Shown here: piece after piece, positions 8,679-16,795 of the stretch | How positions within the stretch are numbered: position 1 is the stretch's first letter | How the letters are laid out: the number at the start of each line of letters is the position of its first letter | Assembly: GCF_000518265.1 (NCBI RefSeq) | Contig: NZ_JADG01000013.1 | Coordinates: forward strand, 248,001-312,000 | Length of the DNA stretch: 64,000 nucleotides | Source: Actinomadura oligospora ATCC 43269 | Lineage (GTDB): Bacteria; Actinomycetota; Actinomycetes; Streptosporangiales; Streptosporangiaceae | Direction of reading: 5' to 3' | The notes under the pieces: generated by a model | Seen by the model: only the letters and a program-made list of their open reading frames with translations | Told to the model about the DNA's origin: nothing | The model's database searches: none | Translations under genes and position numbers: made by a program

Positions 8679-9083
8679 GTGTACGGAGCCGAGGTCGGAG
8701 AGCTCATCGGGGAGGTCGAGCTGGCCGCCGTCGCGGCCAGCGTGGCGCTCGCGCGCCGGTTCGTCCGGGACGAGCTGGCCGGGGATCCGCGCCGCGACAC
8801 CGCCGAACTGCTCGTCTCGGAGGCATGCACCAACAGCGTCCAGCACTCCCGCTCGGGCGACGGCGGCAGCTTCGTCCTGGCCCTGCACGACCGGGGCGGC
8901 GTCCTGCGCTGCGAGGTCGTGGACGCGGGCGCCGAGACCGTCCCGACCCGGCGTGTCGGCGACGAGCCCCGCGACAACGGGTACGGGATCGTCCTCATCG
9001 AGTCCCTGTCCGACCGGTTCGGCTTCTCCTCCGGCGCCTCGGGCCGCCTCCACACCTGGTTCGAGCTGGGCCCGGCCGCCTGA
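8679..9083 (+). CDS. Anti-sigma-factor-type ATP-binding protein (HATPase_c, RsbW-like)
   Basis: A compact GHKL ATPase domain of about 134 aa. The N-box is LLVSEACTNSVQHS, the G1-type box is EVVDAGAETVP and the G2 box is DNGYGIVLIESLSDRFG. Such stand-alone domains are abundant in actinomycetes and act as serine kinases/anti-sigma factors that bind sigma-B-like factors and anti-anti-sigma proteins. GTG8679 is chosen because a GGGGCGGGGG tract lies just before it and the conserved region starts soon after; an upstream in-frame start at 8535 would add unlikely sequence. No cognate sigma or antagonist gene is adjacent, so its partner is encoded elsewhere. Confidence 0.85.
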   Translation: MYGAEVGELIGEVELAAVAASVALARRFVRDELAGDPRRDTAELLVSEACTNSVQHSRSGDGGSFVLALHDRGGVLRCEVVDAGAETVPTRRVGDEPRDNGYGIVLIESLSDRFGFSSGASGRLHTWFELGPAA

Positions 9084-9155
9084 TCACACCGGCTTCTCCC
9101 GCGGGCGTGGGGGCGGGGCGGGCGACGTTCCGGGGGCGGGTAGCCTGGCGACGCG

Positions 9156-9794
9156 ATGACTGAGAAGACGATCGTTCACCTGCTGCGGCACGGTGAGGTG
9201 CACAATCCCGACGGCGTCCTGTACGGCCGGCTGCCCGGTTTCCGCCTGAGCGAGGACGGAAACGAGATGGCCAGGGCCGCGGCCAAGTGGTTCGAGGGGC
9301 GCGACGTGACCGCGCTGTTCTCCTCGCCCATGCAGCGCGCCCTGGAGACCGCGGCCCCGCTGGTCGACACGTTCGAGCTGCCGGTCACGGTGGACGATCG
9401 CCTGATCGAGGCGGACAACCACTTCGAGGGCCTGACGTTCGGCGTGGGCGCGGGCAGCCTGAAGCGGCCCGAGCACTGGCGCTACCTGTGGAACCCGTTC
9501 CGGCCGTCCTGGGGCGAGCCCCACATCCAGATCGCGCGCCGGATGCGGTCCGCCGTGATCGCCGCCCGGGACGCCGCGACCGGCCACGAGGCCGTCCTGG
9601 TCAGCCACCAGCTGCCGATCTGGATCCTGCGCCTGCACGCCGAGCACCGCCGCCTCTGGCACCACCCGGGCCGCCGCGAGTGCAACCTCGCCAGCGTCAC
9701 CAGCCTGGAGTTCGAGGGCAGCCGCCTGGTCGGGGTCTCCTACGCCGAGCCCGCCGCGGGCATCGGCGGGGGGACCGGTGTCGCCGGCGCCTGA
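9156..9794 (+). CDS. Histidine phosphatase family protein (phosphoglycerate mutase-like)
   Basis: The 212-aa protein begins MTEKTIVHLLRHGEVHNPDG, with the RHG motif that carries the phospho-accepting histidine. It then has SSPMQRALETAAPL and the second catalytic histidine in VLVSHQLPIW. This is the histidine (acid) phosphatase superfamily; the substrate is unknown. Its place directly before resA-ccdA-resB-ccsA matches the mycobacterial order (Rv0525 before Rv0526-Rv0529), so the association is conserved across actinobacteria. A BlaI-like dyad lies in the 45-bp gap to the next gene. Confidence 0.9.
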   Translation: MTEKTIVHLLRHGEVHNPDGVLYGRLPGFRLSEDGNEMARAAAKWFEGRDVTALFSSPMQRALETAAPLVDTFELPVTVDDRLIEADNHFEGLTFGVGAGSLKRPEHWRYLWNPFRPSWGEPHIQIARRMRSAVIAARDAATGHEAVLVSHQLPIWILRLHAEHRRLWHHPGRRECNLASVTSLEFEGSRLVGVSYAEPAAGIGGGTGVAGA

Positions 9795-9812
9795 CCCTGC
9801 CGATACATTGAG

Positions 9813-9829
9813 TACTACGTCTTGTAGTA
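9813..9829. promoter_or_regulatory. Perfect dyad TACTAC-N5-GTAGTA, BlaI/CopY-type operator candidate
   Basis: The 17-bp site has two perfect 6-bp arms (TACTAC 9813-9818, GTAGTA 9824-9829) around GTCTT. It ends at the AGGAGGG ribosome site of the resA-like gene, after a TACATT -10 candidate at 9804-9809, so a bound repressor would block initiation. The arms resemble sites of BlaI/MecI/CopY winged-helix repressors in actinobacteria; that match is from memory. Confidence 0.6.
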
Positions 9830-9839
9830 GGAGGGTGCG

Positions 9840-10418
9840 TTGAGCCCCCGGATCACCCTTGTGAGCGCCGCCGCGGCGTCCGCTGCCGTGCTGCTCGCGG
9901 GCTGCGCGGGCGGCGGCACCGGCGGTCCCGCCGCCGGCGACAACCGGTTCATCGCCGGCAACGGCAAGGTGCAGGAGGTGTCGGCGTCGAGCCGGCACGC
10001 CGCGCCGCAGGCGGACGGCAGCACGCTCGACGGCAGGCCGGTGAAGCTGTCGGACCTGCGCGGCAAGGTCGCGGTGGTCAACTTCTGGGCGTCCTGGTGC
10101 GCGCCCTGCCGTGGCGAGGCGGCCTCGCTGGAGCAGGTCTACCAGCAGAACAAGAACAACGGCGTGGCGTTCCTCGGCGTCAACTTCAAGGACGACAAGG
10201 ACAACGCCATCGCCTTCGAGCGCAAGCTCAAGGTGTCCTTCCCGAGCGTGTTCGACGGCGACGGCCGCATCGGCCTGGCGTTCAAGGACGTCCCGCCGAA
10301 CGCCATCCCGACCACCCTCGTCCTCGACCGGCAGGGCCGGATCGCGGCGCGGCTGCTCGGCGCGACGACCTTCTCCTCGCTGAACCCCATCGTGACCAAG
10401 GTCCTCGCGGAAAAGTGA
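9840..10418 (+). CDS. resA: TlpA/ResA-like thiol-disulfide oxidoreductase, lipoprotein
   Basis: A 192-aa extracytoplasmic thioredoxin-like protein. The signal peptide ends in a lipobox (LLAGCAGGG), so it is probably membrane-anchored by lipid. The redox centre is WASWCAPCRGEA, followed by the NAIPTTLVLDRQGRIAARLLG cis-proline region typical of TlpA/ResA. It is expected to reduce apocytochrome c thiols before heme ligation, taking electrons from CcdA. The TTG start at 9840 is fixed by AGGAGGG 6 bp upstream. Its stop overlaps the GTG of ccdA by 4 bp. Confidence 0.9.
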   Translation: MSPRITLVSAAAASAAVLLAGCAGGGTGGPAAGDNRFIAGNGKVQEVSASSRHAAPQADGSTLDGRPVKLSDLRGKVAVVNFWASWCAPCRGEAASLEQVYQQNKNNGVAFLGVNFKDDKDNAIAFERKLKVSFPSVFDGDGRIGLAFKDVPPNAIPTTLVLDRQGRIAARLLGATTFSSLNPIVTKVLAEK

Positions 10419-11170
10419 TCCTCGCGGCGGTGAACACCGAGACGACCGTCACCAGCGGCTCGCTGCTGGCGGCGGCCCCGCTGGCGGCGCTCGCGGGGCT
10501 GGTGTCGTTCGTGTCGCCGTGCGTCCTGCCGCTCGTCCCCGGCTACCTGTCGTACGTGACCGGGATGACCGGCGCGGACCTCGCCGAGCAGCGGCGCGGC
10601 CGGCTGCTCGGCGGCGTCGCGCTGTTCGTCGGCGGGTTCACCTTCGTGTTCGTCAGCATGGGCGCGGTCGCGGGCGGCCTCGGCCGCTGGATGCTGGAGT
10701 ACCAGACCACGATCCAGCGCGTCCTCGGCGTCATGACGATCGTGTTCGGGCTGGCCTTCATGGGCATGATCCCGGGCCTGCAGCGGACGCTGAAGTCGGG
10801 ACGGATGCCGAGCGCCGGCATCGCCGGGGCCCCGCTGCTCGGCGTGATCTTCGGCCTGGGCTGGACGCCCTGCATCGGCCCGACGCTGGCCGCCGTCCAG
10901 TCCCTGGCGATCACCGAGGCCAGTTCGACCCGCGGCGCGCTGCTGTCGGTCGCCTACTGCGTCGGTCTCGGGCTGCCCTTCCTGCTCACCGCGCTCGCCT
11001 ACCGCCGCGCGCTCGGCGCGTTCGCCGCCGTCAAGCGGCACTACGCGCTGGTCATGCGGATCGGCGGCGGGATGCTGGTGCTCATCGGGCTCGCGCTGGT
11101 GACCGGGCTCTGGAACGAACTGACCATCCAGATGAAGTCGTTCATCGTCGGCTTCGAGACCCCGATTTGA
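10415..11170 (+). CDS. ccdA: Cytochrome c biogenesis protein CcdA
   Basis: A 251-aa membrane protein with about six helices and the DsbD-transmembrane signature. The first redox cysteine lies in SFVSPCVLPLVPGYLSYVTG and the second in LGWTPCIGPTLAAV. It carries reducing power from cytoplasmic thioredoxin across the membrane to the ResA-like lipoprotein. The GTG start overlaps the resA TGA (GTGA), and resB follows after 3 bp, so translation is coupled. Confidence 0.95.
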   Translation: MILAAVNTETTVTSGSLLAAAPLAALAGLVSFVSPCVLPLVPGYLSYVTGMTGADLAEQRRGRLLGGVALFVGGFTFVFVSMGAVAGGLGRWMLEYQTTIQRVLGVMTIVFGLAFMGMIPGLQRTLKSGRMPSAGIAGAPLLGVIFGLGWTPCIGPTLAAVQSLAITEASSTRGALLSVAYCVGLGLPFLLTALAYRRALGAFAAVKRHYALVMRIGGGMLVLIGLALVTGLWNELTIQMKSFIVGFETPI

Positions 11171-11173
11171 GCC

Positions 11174-12964
11174 ATGGCCGAGACAGACACTGAGCGCGCG
11201 AAGGCGGAGAAGACCACACCGGACGAGCCCACGCCGGACCAGGCCGGGCCGGACCGGGTCGAGGAGGCGGCGACCGCCACCCCGGCGGGCCGGAGGCCCG
11301 CCGAGGAGGGCCCGCGTCCGAGGGGCATCGGCCCGATCGGCTGGCTGCGCTGGGCGTGGCGGCAGCTCACCACCATGCGGACGGCGCTGATCCTGCTGTT
11401 CATGGTGGCGCTCGGCGCGATCCCGAGCTCCTTCCTGCCGCAGCGCGCGCAGGCCCCGGAGAAGGTCGACGTCTACTTCCAGCAGCACAAGGCGCTCGCG
11501 CCGTGGCTCGACCGGTTCTCGCTCTTCGACGTCTTCGCCGCGCCCTGGTTCGCGGCGATCTACATCCTGCTGTTCGTGTCGCTCGCGGGCTGCGTCGTCC
11601 CGCGCCTGGTCAAGCACTTCCAGGCGATGCGCGCCCAGCCGCCCGCCGCGCCCCGCAACCTGACCCGGCTGCCCCAGTCGGCCACGTTCGAGACGTCCCG
11701 CACCCCGGACGAGGTGCTCGCCGAGGCGAAGGCCCTGCTCAGGAAGCGCCGGTTCCGGGTCGCCGAGGGCAAGGGGGCCGTGGCGTCCGAGAAGGGCTAC
11801 GCGGGCGAGCTCGGCAACCTGCTGTTCCACCTGGCGCTGCTCGGCCTGCTGTTCTCCCTCGGCGTCGGCAACCTGTTCGGCTACCGGGGGGACGTGCTGC
11901 TCCGCGAGGGCTCGTCCTTCGCGAACACGCTCGCCCAGTACGACCAGTTCAAGCCCGGCCGCGCGTTCTCGACCAACGAACTCGCGCCGTTCTCGATCAC
12001 CCTGGACGACTTCCAGGCCAAGTACGAGCTCAAGGGCGACAAGCGCGGCCAGGCCACCGACTTCCACGCCTCGATCACCTACCGGGACACCCCGACCTCC
12101 GCTTCGAAGCACTACAACCTGAAGGTCAACCACCCGCTGGAGATCGGCGGCACCAAGCTCTACCTGCTCGGACACGGCTACGCGCCCCAGTTCACCGTCC
12201 GGGACGGCAAGGGCCAGGTCGCCTACCGCGGCGCCGTCCCGTTCCTCCCGCAGAACTCGCGGACCCTGCAGTCCGAGGGCGTGATCAAGGTCCCGGACGC
12301 GCAGCCGGACCAGCTCGCCTTCTACGCCATCCTCTGGCCGACCGCGACCGCCACCACCGACGGCAAGCAGATCATCTCGGAGTTCCCCGGGGCGCTCCGT
12401 CCGGTGGTCTCGATCGTCGGGTTCAAGGGCGACCTCGGCCTGGACAGCGGAAACGCCCAGTCGGTGTACCAGCTGGAGGGCATCGGCAAGACGCTGATCC
12501 CGATCAAGGGCGGCGAGAAGCTCATGGAGCCGGGGGAGACCTTCAAGCTCCCGGACGGCTCCGGCTCCATCACCTTCGACGGCTTGAAGGAGTGGACGAG
12601 CCTCTCGGTCAACCACGACCCGGGCCGCATGCCCGCCCTGATCGCGGCCGTCCTCGCCATCCTCGGCGTGATCACCTCGTTCACCGTCCGGCGGCGCAGG
12701 GTGTGGGTCCGTGCGAGCGCCGCGGAGGACGGGCGTACCGTGGTGCATGTCGGCGGGCTCACGCTCGGGAACCCGACCCCGGAGTTCGACGACGTGGTGA
12801 CCGCGCTGCGCGGCGATTCACAGGGCTCCGACGCCTCGGAGCCGACGACCCCGGTGTCCGAGGAGACCGGAACGCCGGGGGACGCGTCCCCCGGCGACAA
12901 GTCCGAACAGTCCGGAGCCGAGACGTCCACGTCGGCGGCGGACGACCCTTCTGACAAGGAGTGA
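11174..12964 (+). CDS. resB: Cytochrome c biogenesis protein ResB
   Basis: A 596-aa ResB/Ccs1 subunit of the System II cytochrome c synthase. A charged, Pro/Glu-rich cytoplasmic N-terminus of about 50 residues precedes the first helices (MRTALILLFMVALGAIPSSF, FAAIYILLFVSLAGCVVP). Another helix follows at NLLFHLALLGLLFSLGVG, then a large outer domain and a final helix (ALIAAVLAILGVITSFTV). An acidic Ser/Thr-rich C-terminal tail of about 80 residues follows. It pairs with the downstream CcsA to move heme and attach it to CXXCH motifs. Confidence 0.95.
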   Translation: MAETDTERAKAEKTTPDEPTPDQAGPDRVEEAATATPAGRRPAEEGPRPRGIGPIGWLRWAWRQLTTMRTALILLFMVALGAIPSSFLPQRAQAPEKVDVYFQQHKALAPWLDRFSLFDVFAAPWFAAIYILLFVSLAGCVVPRLVKHFQAMRAQPPAAPRNLTRLPQSATFETSRTPDEVLAEAKALLRKRRFRVAEGKGAVASEKGYAGELGNLLFHLALLGLLFSLGVGNLFGYRGDVLLREGSSFANTLAQYDQFKPGRAFSTNELAPFSITLDDFQAKYELKGDKRGQATDFHASITYRDTPTSASKHYNLKVNHPLEIGGTKLYLLGHGYAPQFTVRDGKGQVAYRGAVPFLPQNSRTLQSEGVIKVPDAQPDQLAFYAILWPTATATTDGKQIISEFPGALRPVVSIVGFKGDLGLDSGNAQSVYQLEGIGKTLIPIKGGEKLMEPGETFKLPDGSGSITFDGLKEWTSLSVNHDPGRMPALIAAVLAILGVITSFTVRRRRVWVRASAAEDGRTVVHVGGLTLGNPTPEFDDVVTALRGDSQGSDASEPTTPVSEETGTPGDASPGDKSEQSGAETSTSAADDPSDKE

Positions 12965-12969
12965 CGAGG

Positions 12970-13938
12970 GTGCAAACCGCCGACCTCGCCAACATGAGCG
13001 ACAAGCTGATGCTCAGCACCGTGGTGCTGTACATCGTCGCCGTGGTGGCCTACGCGGCCGACCTGGGCTTCGGCCGCAGGAGACAGCCCGCCGCCGTGGT
13101 CCGCACCGAGGCCAAGGTCCTCGTCGGGGCCGACGGCCCCGACGAGACCGTCACCGAGGTCGTCGCCGCGCCGCCCGCGGAGGACGACCGCCGCCGCATC
13201 GACTGGGCGCGCCTCGCCGTGGTGCTGAACGTCCTCGGCTGGGCGGCCCACCTGGGCGTCATCCTGTCCCGCGGCCTCGCGGCGCACCGCTGGCCGTGGG
13301 GCAACATGTACGAGTTCCTCACCGCCATCGCGTTCGCCGCGGTCACCGCGTACCTGGTCGTCCTGGCCCGGTACAAGGCCCGCTTCCTCGGCGCGTTCGT
13401 CATGGTCGCCGCCGTGATCGCGCTCGGCGTCGCCAACATCTGGCTGTACGACTCGGTCGGCCCCGTCACCCCGGCGCTGAACTCCTACTGGATCGCCATC
13501 CACGTCACCGCCGCGATCATCGCGACCGGCTCGTTCACCGTCGCCGGCGCCGCGACGATCATGTACCTGCTGAAGTCCCGCCGCGAGGCCGCCGGGCCGA
13601 TCCCCGAGCAGTCGGTCTGGTCCCGCGTCCCCGGCGTCGAGGCCCTCGACCGCCTGGCCCTCCGCGTCACCACCTTCGCCTTCCCGATCTGGACGGCCGC
13701 CATCGTCATGGGCGCCATCTGGGCCGACGAGGCGTGGGGCCGCTACTGGGGCTGGGACCCCAAGGAGACCTGGTCCTTCGTCACCTGGATCGCCTACGCC
13801 GCCTTCCTCCACGCCCGCGCCACCGCCGGCTGGAAGGGCCGCAAGGCCGCCGTCCTCTCCCTGGTCGCCTTCGCGTGCCTGATCTTCAACTTCTTCGGTG
13901 TCAACTACATGTTCTCCGGCCTCCACTCCTACGCCTGA
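12970..13938 (+). CDS. ccsA: Cytochrome c biogenesis protein CcsA/ResC (heme handling protein)
   Basis: A 322-aa polytopic protein of the CcmC/CcmF/CcsA family. It carries the tryptophan-rich heme-binding WWD signature WGRYWGWDPKETWSFVTW near residues 258-275, plus HLGVILSRGLAAHRWPWGN and HVTAAIIATGSF with conserved histidines. The GTG at 12970 is preferred over GTG12961 because AAGGAG sits 8 bp before it. It completes the resA-ccdA-resB-ccsA operon and is followed by a strong terminator. Confidence 0.95.
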   Translation: MQTADLANMSDKLMLSTVVLYIVAVVAYAADLGFGRRRQPAAVVRTEAKVLVGADGPDETVTEVVAAPPAEDDRRRIDWARLAVVLNVLGWAAHLGVILSRGLAAHRWPWGNMYEFLTAIAFAAVTAYLVVLARYKARFLGAFVMVAAVIALGVANIWLYDSVGPVTPALNSYWIAIHVTAAIIATGSFTVAGAATIMYLLKSRREAAGPIPEQSVWSRVPGVEALDRLALRVTTFAFPIWTAAIVMGAIWADEAWGRYWGWDPKETWSFVTWIAYAAFLHARATAGWKGRKAAVLSLVAFACLIFNFFGVNYMFSGLHSYA

Positions 13939-13950
13939 CAACCTTCGCCA

Positions 13951-13983
13951 AGGGCGTCCTCCCTCCGGGGAGGACGCCCTTTC
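13951..13983 (+). terminator. Intrinsic terminator of the cytochrome c maturation operon
   Basis: A perfect 13-bp stem (AGGGCGTCCTCCC 13951-13963 with GGGAGGACGCCCT 13968-13980) has a TCCG tetraloop and is followed by TTT, 12 bp after the ccsA stop. Confidence 0.9.
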
Positions 13984-14114
13984 GCGTGCCCGCCCCCAGA
14001 CCTCCGAAACCGGAGCGACAGCGAGTTGTCCACAGCCGACCCATCGCCTTGTGATCAGTTGTCGCCGTCCCGGATGATCGCTTGAGAACAGTCCGTGACG
14101 AAGGGATCACCGTT

Positions 14115-14483
14115 ATGCATCTCGCTCAGATTTGGCCGCTCATCGCCGCGGCCGTGGCCATCATCGGCGTCATCTTCCGCCAGATCGGCCTCATCCGTTC
14201 CGAACTCACCACCCGCATCGACGGCGTCGCCACCGGACTCACCACCCGCATCGACGGCGTTGCCACCAGACTCGACACCAAGATCGACGGCGCGCGTTCG
14301 GAACTGGACGCCAGGATCGAGGGCACCAACTCCCGTATCGACGGCCTTCGCGCCGAGATGAGCGCCAAGTTCGACGGCCTCCGCAACGAGATCCTGACGG
14401 CCCTCAAGCCCATGGCCACCACGATCGAACGCCTGGACCAGGACTCCCGAGACCACCTGAAAACCCACCACAACCCCGGCTGA
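14115..14483 (+). CDS. Membrane-anchored coiled-coil protein with 11-residue repeats
   Basis: A 122-aa protein starting at ATG14115 (AAGGGA 9 bp upstream). One N-terminal helix (IWPLIAAAVAIIGVIF) is followed by six 11-residue repeats: TTRIDGVATGL, TTRIDGVATRL, DTKIDGARSEL, DARIEGTNSRI, DGLRAEMSAKF and DGLRNEILTAL. This hendecad pattern predicts a long parallel coiled coil. The first two copies are nearly identical at DNA level. Similar short proteins occur widely as hypothetical genes. A structural or oligomerising role is inferred. Confidence 0.75.
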   Translation: MHLAQIWPLIAAAVAIIGVIFRQIGLIRSELTTRIDGVATGLTTRIDGVATRLDTKIDGARSELDARIEGTNSRIDGLRAEMSAKFDGLRNEILTALKPMATTIERLDQDSRDHLKTHHNPG

Positions 14484-14561
14484 CCACCCTGCTCGGTGCG
14501 AGCCCAAGGGGGGCTGTCCGGGCGAGGCGAGGGCCTTGGTGTCGAGGACGGGCGGGCGGGG

Positions 14562-14870
14562 TCAGTTGTCGCCGCGGATTCGGCGGGTTAGGGCGTTGAG
14601 GAAGGCGGGGTCGTCGTCAGGGCCCTTGGGGGCGTCCGGGTGGCGGTCGGATTGCGCGCCGGGGGGCCACAGCACCGACTCCATGGAGCGGCCGCGCGGA
14701 CGTCCCGCCAGCAGCCACAGGACGGCGCCGAGAACGAATCCGAGGAGGGCGATGAGCAGCCAGACGGACTTCGGGAGGAGGCGTACCTCGCGCTCGTCGC
14801 TGGTGAGGACATCCAGCAGGCAGAAGAGCCAGCCCGCGACGAGGACGACGGCGATGAGCGCGTAGGCCAT
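14562..14870 (-). CDS. Small membrane protein of the PLD-nuclease N-terminal (PLDc_N) type
   Basis: A 102-aa protein with two transmembrane helices (AYALIAVVLVAGWLFCLLDV and SVWLLIALLGFVLGAVLWLL) separated by REVRLLPK. This matches the short PLDc_N-like proteins common in actinobacteria. The C-terminal half is hydrophilic and disordered (PPGAQSDRHPDAPKG). Function is unknown; no catalytic HKD domain is attached. Confidence 0.8.
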   Translation of the reverse strand: MAYALIAVVLVAGWLFCLLDVLTSDEREVRLLPKSVWLLIALLGFVLGAVLWLLAGRPRGRSMESVLWPPGAQSDRHPDAPKGPDDDPAFLNALTRRIRGDN

Positions 14871-14974
14871 GGGTCAACGTTAGTCCTCGACTTGGGGGGA
14901 TGACGGCGTGTCGGCGTTCGGCTTACGCTTCCCGGAGGCCCCGCACGGGGCCCCGCGAGAACGCGAGGAGCCCG

Positions 14975-15952
14975 ATGCGGTTCAAAGGCATCCACCGCCG
15001 GTCCCCCGGAGGCGCGTCGCGCCCCGGCGACGCCCGGTACTCGCCCTCGCCGCCCGACCCCGGACGGTCACGGGACTCCGGTTCCTGGCAGAGTCCCGAG
15101 CCGACGCAGATCCGCCCGAGGGGCGCGCAGCCGCGCGACCGGTTCGGCAGGTTCCGCAAGGGTGGCCGGGACGACGCGTACGCGGCCCGTCCCGAGGGCG
15201 ACGCTCCGAGCCCGGACCCGGCGACCGCGGTCGGACGCCACCGGATACGCGCCGAGCAGCCCGCGAAGGTCTACTCGTGGAGCGACTTCGAACTGGACGA
15301 CGAGCCGGGCCCGCCGCGCGCCGCTCCGCGTTCGCCGGACAGCCCTCCCATGCTGGACGGACTGCGCCACTGCGGTGTCCTGGAGAACGTCCTGCACCGT
15401 CAGTGGGACGCGCGCCAGGGCCCGCCGTCGCCCGAGGTCGTCCGCGCCGTCGAGAGCCTGGCGTCGCTGCCGGACGCGCTGAAGCGCAAGCTCGCGGACG
15501 GGCTCACCGGGATCTACGTCGGCCCGGGCGGCGTCCCGCACCTGGACGACATGGGGCACCTGCGCGGCCGTCCGCTGCCGTCCGGACGGGCGACCTGGGA
15601 CATCTGCGCGGGCGCGTACGGCGACCGGAAGGTCGTCGTCGGCGACCGTCCCTCCCCGACGCCGGACGTGATGATGCACGAGGTCGGGCACGCGCTCGAC
15701 GACATCGACGGCGGGGACACCGGCTGGCAGTCCGACACGCCCGCGTTCCTCGAGCTCTACGACATGTGCAGGCCGTACCTGATGAGCGACTTCCACCAAC
15801 AGCCCGACGCTCTCGGCCGCCGGGAGTTCTTCGCCGACGCGTTCGCCGCGATTTCGGCCCGGCAGCGTCCGGCATTGGTGGATATGCTCTCCGGCAACAT
15901 CCGCGCCGCCCTCGAGGTCATGCTCTTCTTCAACCGCCGATACGGAATCTGA
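14975..15952 (+). CDS. Putative zinc metallopeptidase with HExxH motif (toxin-like/ATLF-like)
   Basis: A 325-aa protein. ATG14975 is chosen because GAGGAG lies 5 bp upstream; an earlier in-frame start at 14900 lacks support. The first 120 residues are basic, Pro/Ser-rich and disordered (RDRFGRFRKGGRDD). The C-terminal half has VMMHEVGHALDDIDGG, a zinc-binding HExxH, followed about 50 residues later by GRREFFADAFAAISA, a plausible third-ligand glutamate. The layout recalls anthrax-lethal-factor-like/PPEP peptidases, but the family call is from pattern only. There is no signal peptide. A small acidic protein follows 46 bp downstream and may be its partner. Confidence 0.65.
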   Translation: MRFKGIHRRSPGGASRPGDARYSPSPPDPGRSRDSGSWQSPEPTQIRPRGAQPRDRFGRFRKGGRDDAYAARPEGDAPSPDPATAVGRHRIRAEQPAKVYSWSDFELDDEPGPPRAAPRSPDSPPMLDGLRHCGVLENVLHRQWDARQGPPSPEVVRAVESLASLPDALKRKLADGLTGIYVGPGGVPHLDDMGHLRGRPLPSGRATWDICAGAYGDRKVVVGDRPSPTPDVMMHEVGHALDDIDGGDTGWQSDTPAFLELYDMCRPYLMSDFHQQPDALGRREFFADAFAAISARQRPALVDMLSGNIRAALEVMLFFNRRYGI

Positions 15953-15998
15953 TCTGACCCTCCGCCAACGGAAGACAAGCCAGCGAAGGTGATTCCCG

Positions 15999-16247
15999 AT
16001 GTACGTGATCCGGCTCCCCGACGGCACGCTCAGGGTGCCGCACGGCGTCCTGCTCGACGGCGGTGACGACGGACGGGTCATCGCCGACGCGTACGTGGAG
16101 ATCGGCCCGGACGACCCCGACTACGACCGCCTCCGCGCCCAGTCCCTCACCGAGGACGAACTCGAGGACCGCCGCCGCTCCTGGCGCGAAGGCGACGCCG
16201 ACCTCCAGGCCGCCTTCGAAGCCTGGAAACACGAACAGGACTCCTGA
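15999..16247 (+). CDS. Small acidic protein paired with the HExxH protein
   Basis: An 82-aa protein (MYVIRLPDGTLRVPHG..., ending EAWKHEQDS) that is strongly acidic, with a helical C-terminus (TEDELEDRRRSWREGDADLQ). AGCGAAGGTGATTCCCG upstream gives a plausible ribosome site. I do not recognise a family. The close spacing to the putative metallopeptidase suggests co-expression. An immunity or chaperone role would be a guess. Confidence 0.6.
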   Translation: MYVIRLPDGTLRVPHGVLLDGGDDGRVIADAYVEIGPDDPDYDRLRAQSLTEDELEDRRRSWREGDADLQAAFEAWKHEQDS

Positions 16248-16257
16248 CCCCGCCTCA

Positions 16258-16795
16258 CCCGCCGGGCCCCGCCTCTAGACAGACCCCCGCCTCTCGACAG
16301 ACCCCCGCTCCGCGCCAGCCCCCGCCTCGCGACAGGCCCGCCCGTGACAGGCCACCGCCCCGCGCCTGGCCCCGCCTCGCGCCTGGCCCCGCCTCGCGAC
16401 AGGCTCCTAGCCTGCTCCGGGCCCCCGTTCCGCGACAGGTCCCCGCCTTGCGACAGGTCCCCGCCTTGCGACAGACCCTCGTTCCGCAACAGGCCACCGC
16501 CCCGCAACAGGCCACCGCCCCGCGACAGGCCACCGCCCCGCGACAGGCCCCGCCCCGCGCCTGGCCCCGCCCCGCGACAGGCCCCCGCCCCGCGACAGGC
16601 CCCCGCCCCGCGCCTGGCCCCGCCCCGCGACAGGCCCCCGCCCCGCGACAGGCACGCCCGCGACAGGCGCGCCCGCGACAGGCCACGCCCTGCGCCGGGC
16701 CTCCGCTCCGCGACAGGTCCCCGCCCTGCGCCGGGCCCCGTTCCGCGACAGGCCACCGCCCTGCACTGGGCCCCATTCCGCGACGGGCCGCGCGA
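16258..16795. repeat. Degenerate 17-18-bp tandem repeat array, about 29 units
   Basis: About 540 bp consist of variants of CCCGCCCCGCGACAGGCC, with alternate endings GCGCCTGGCC, GACAGGTC and GACAGACC. Most units are 17-18 bp, a few 15. Divergence is low in the middle (several identical copies near 16500-16640) and higher at the edges. The array is open in several frames only because it lacks stop triplets. No ribosome site or conserved protein is evident, so it is called non-coding. Confidence 0.85.
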
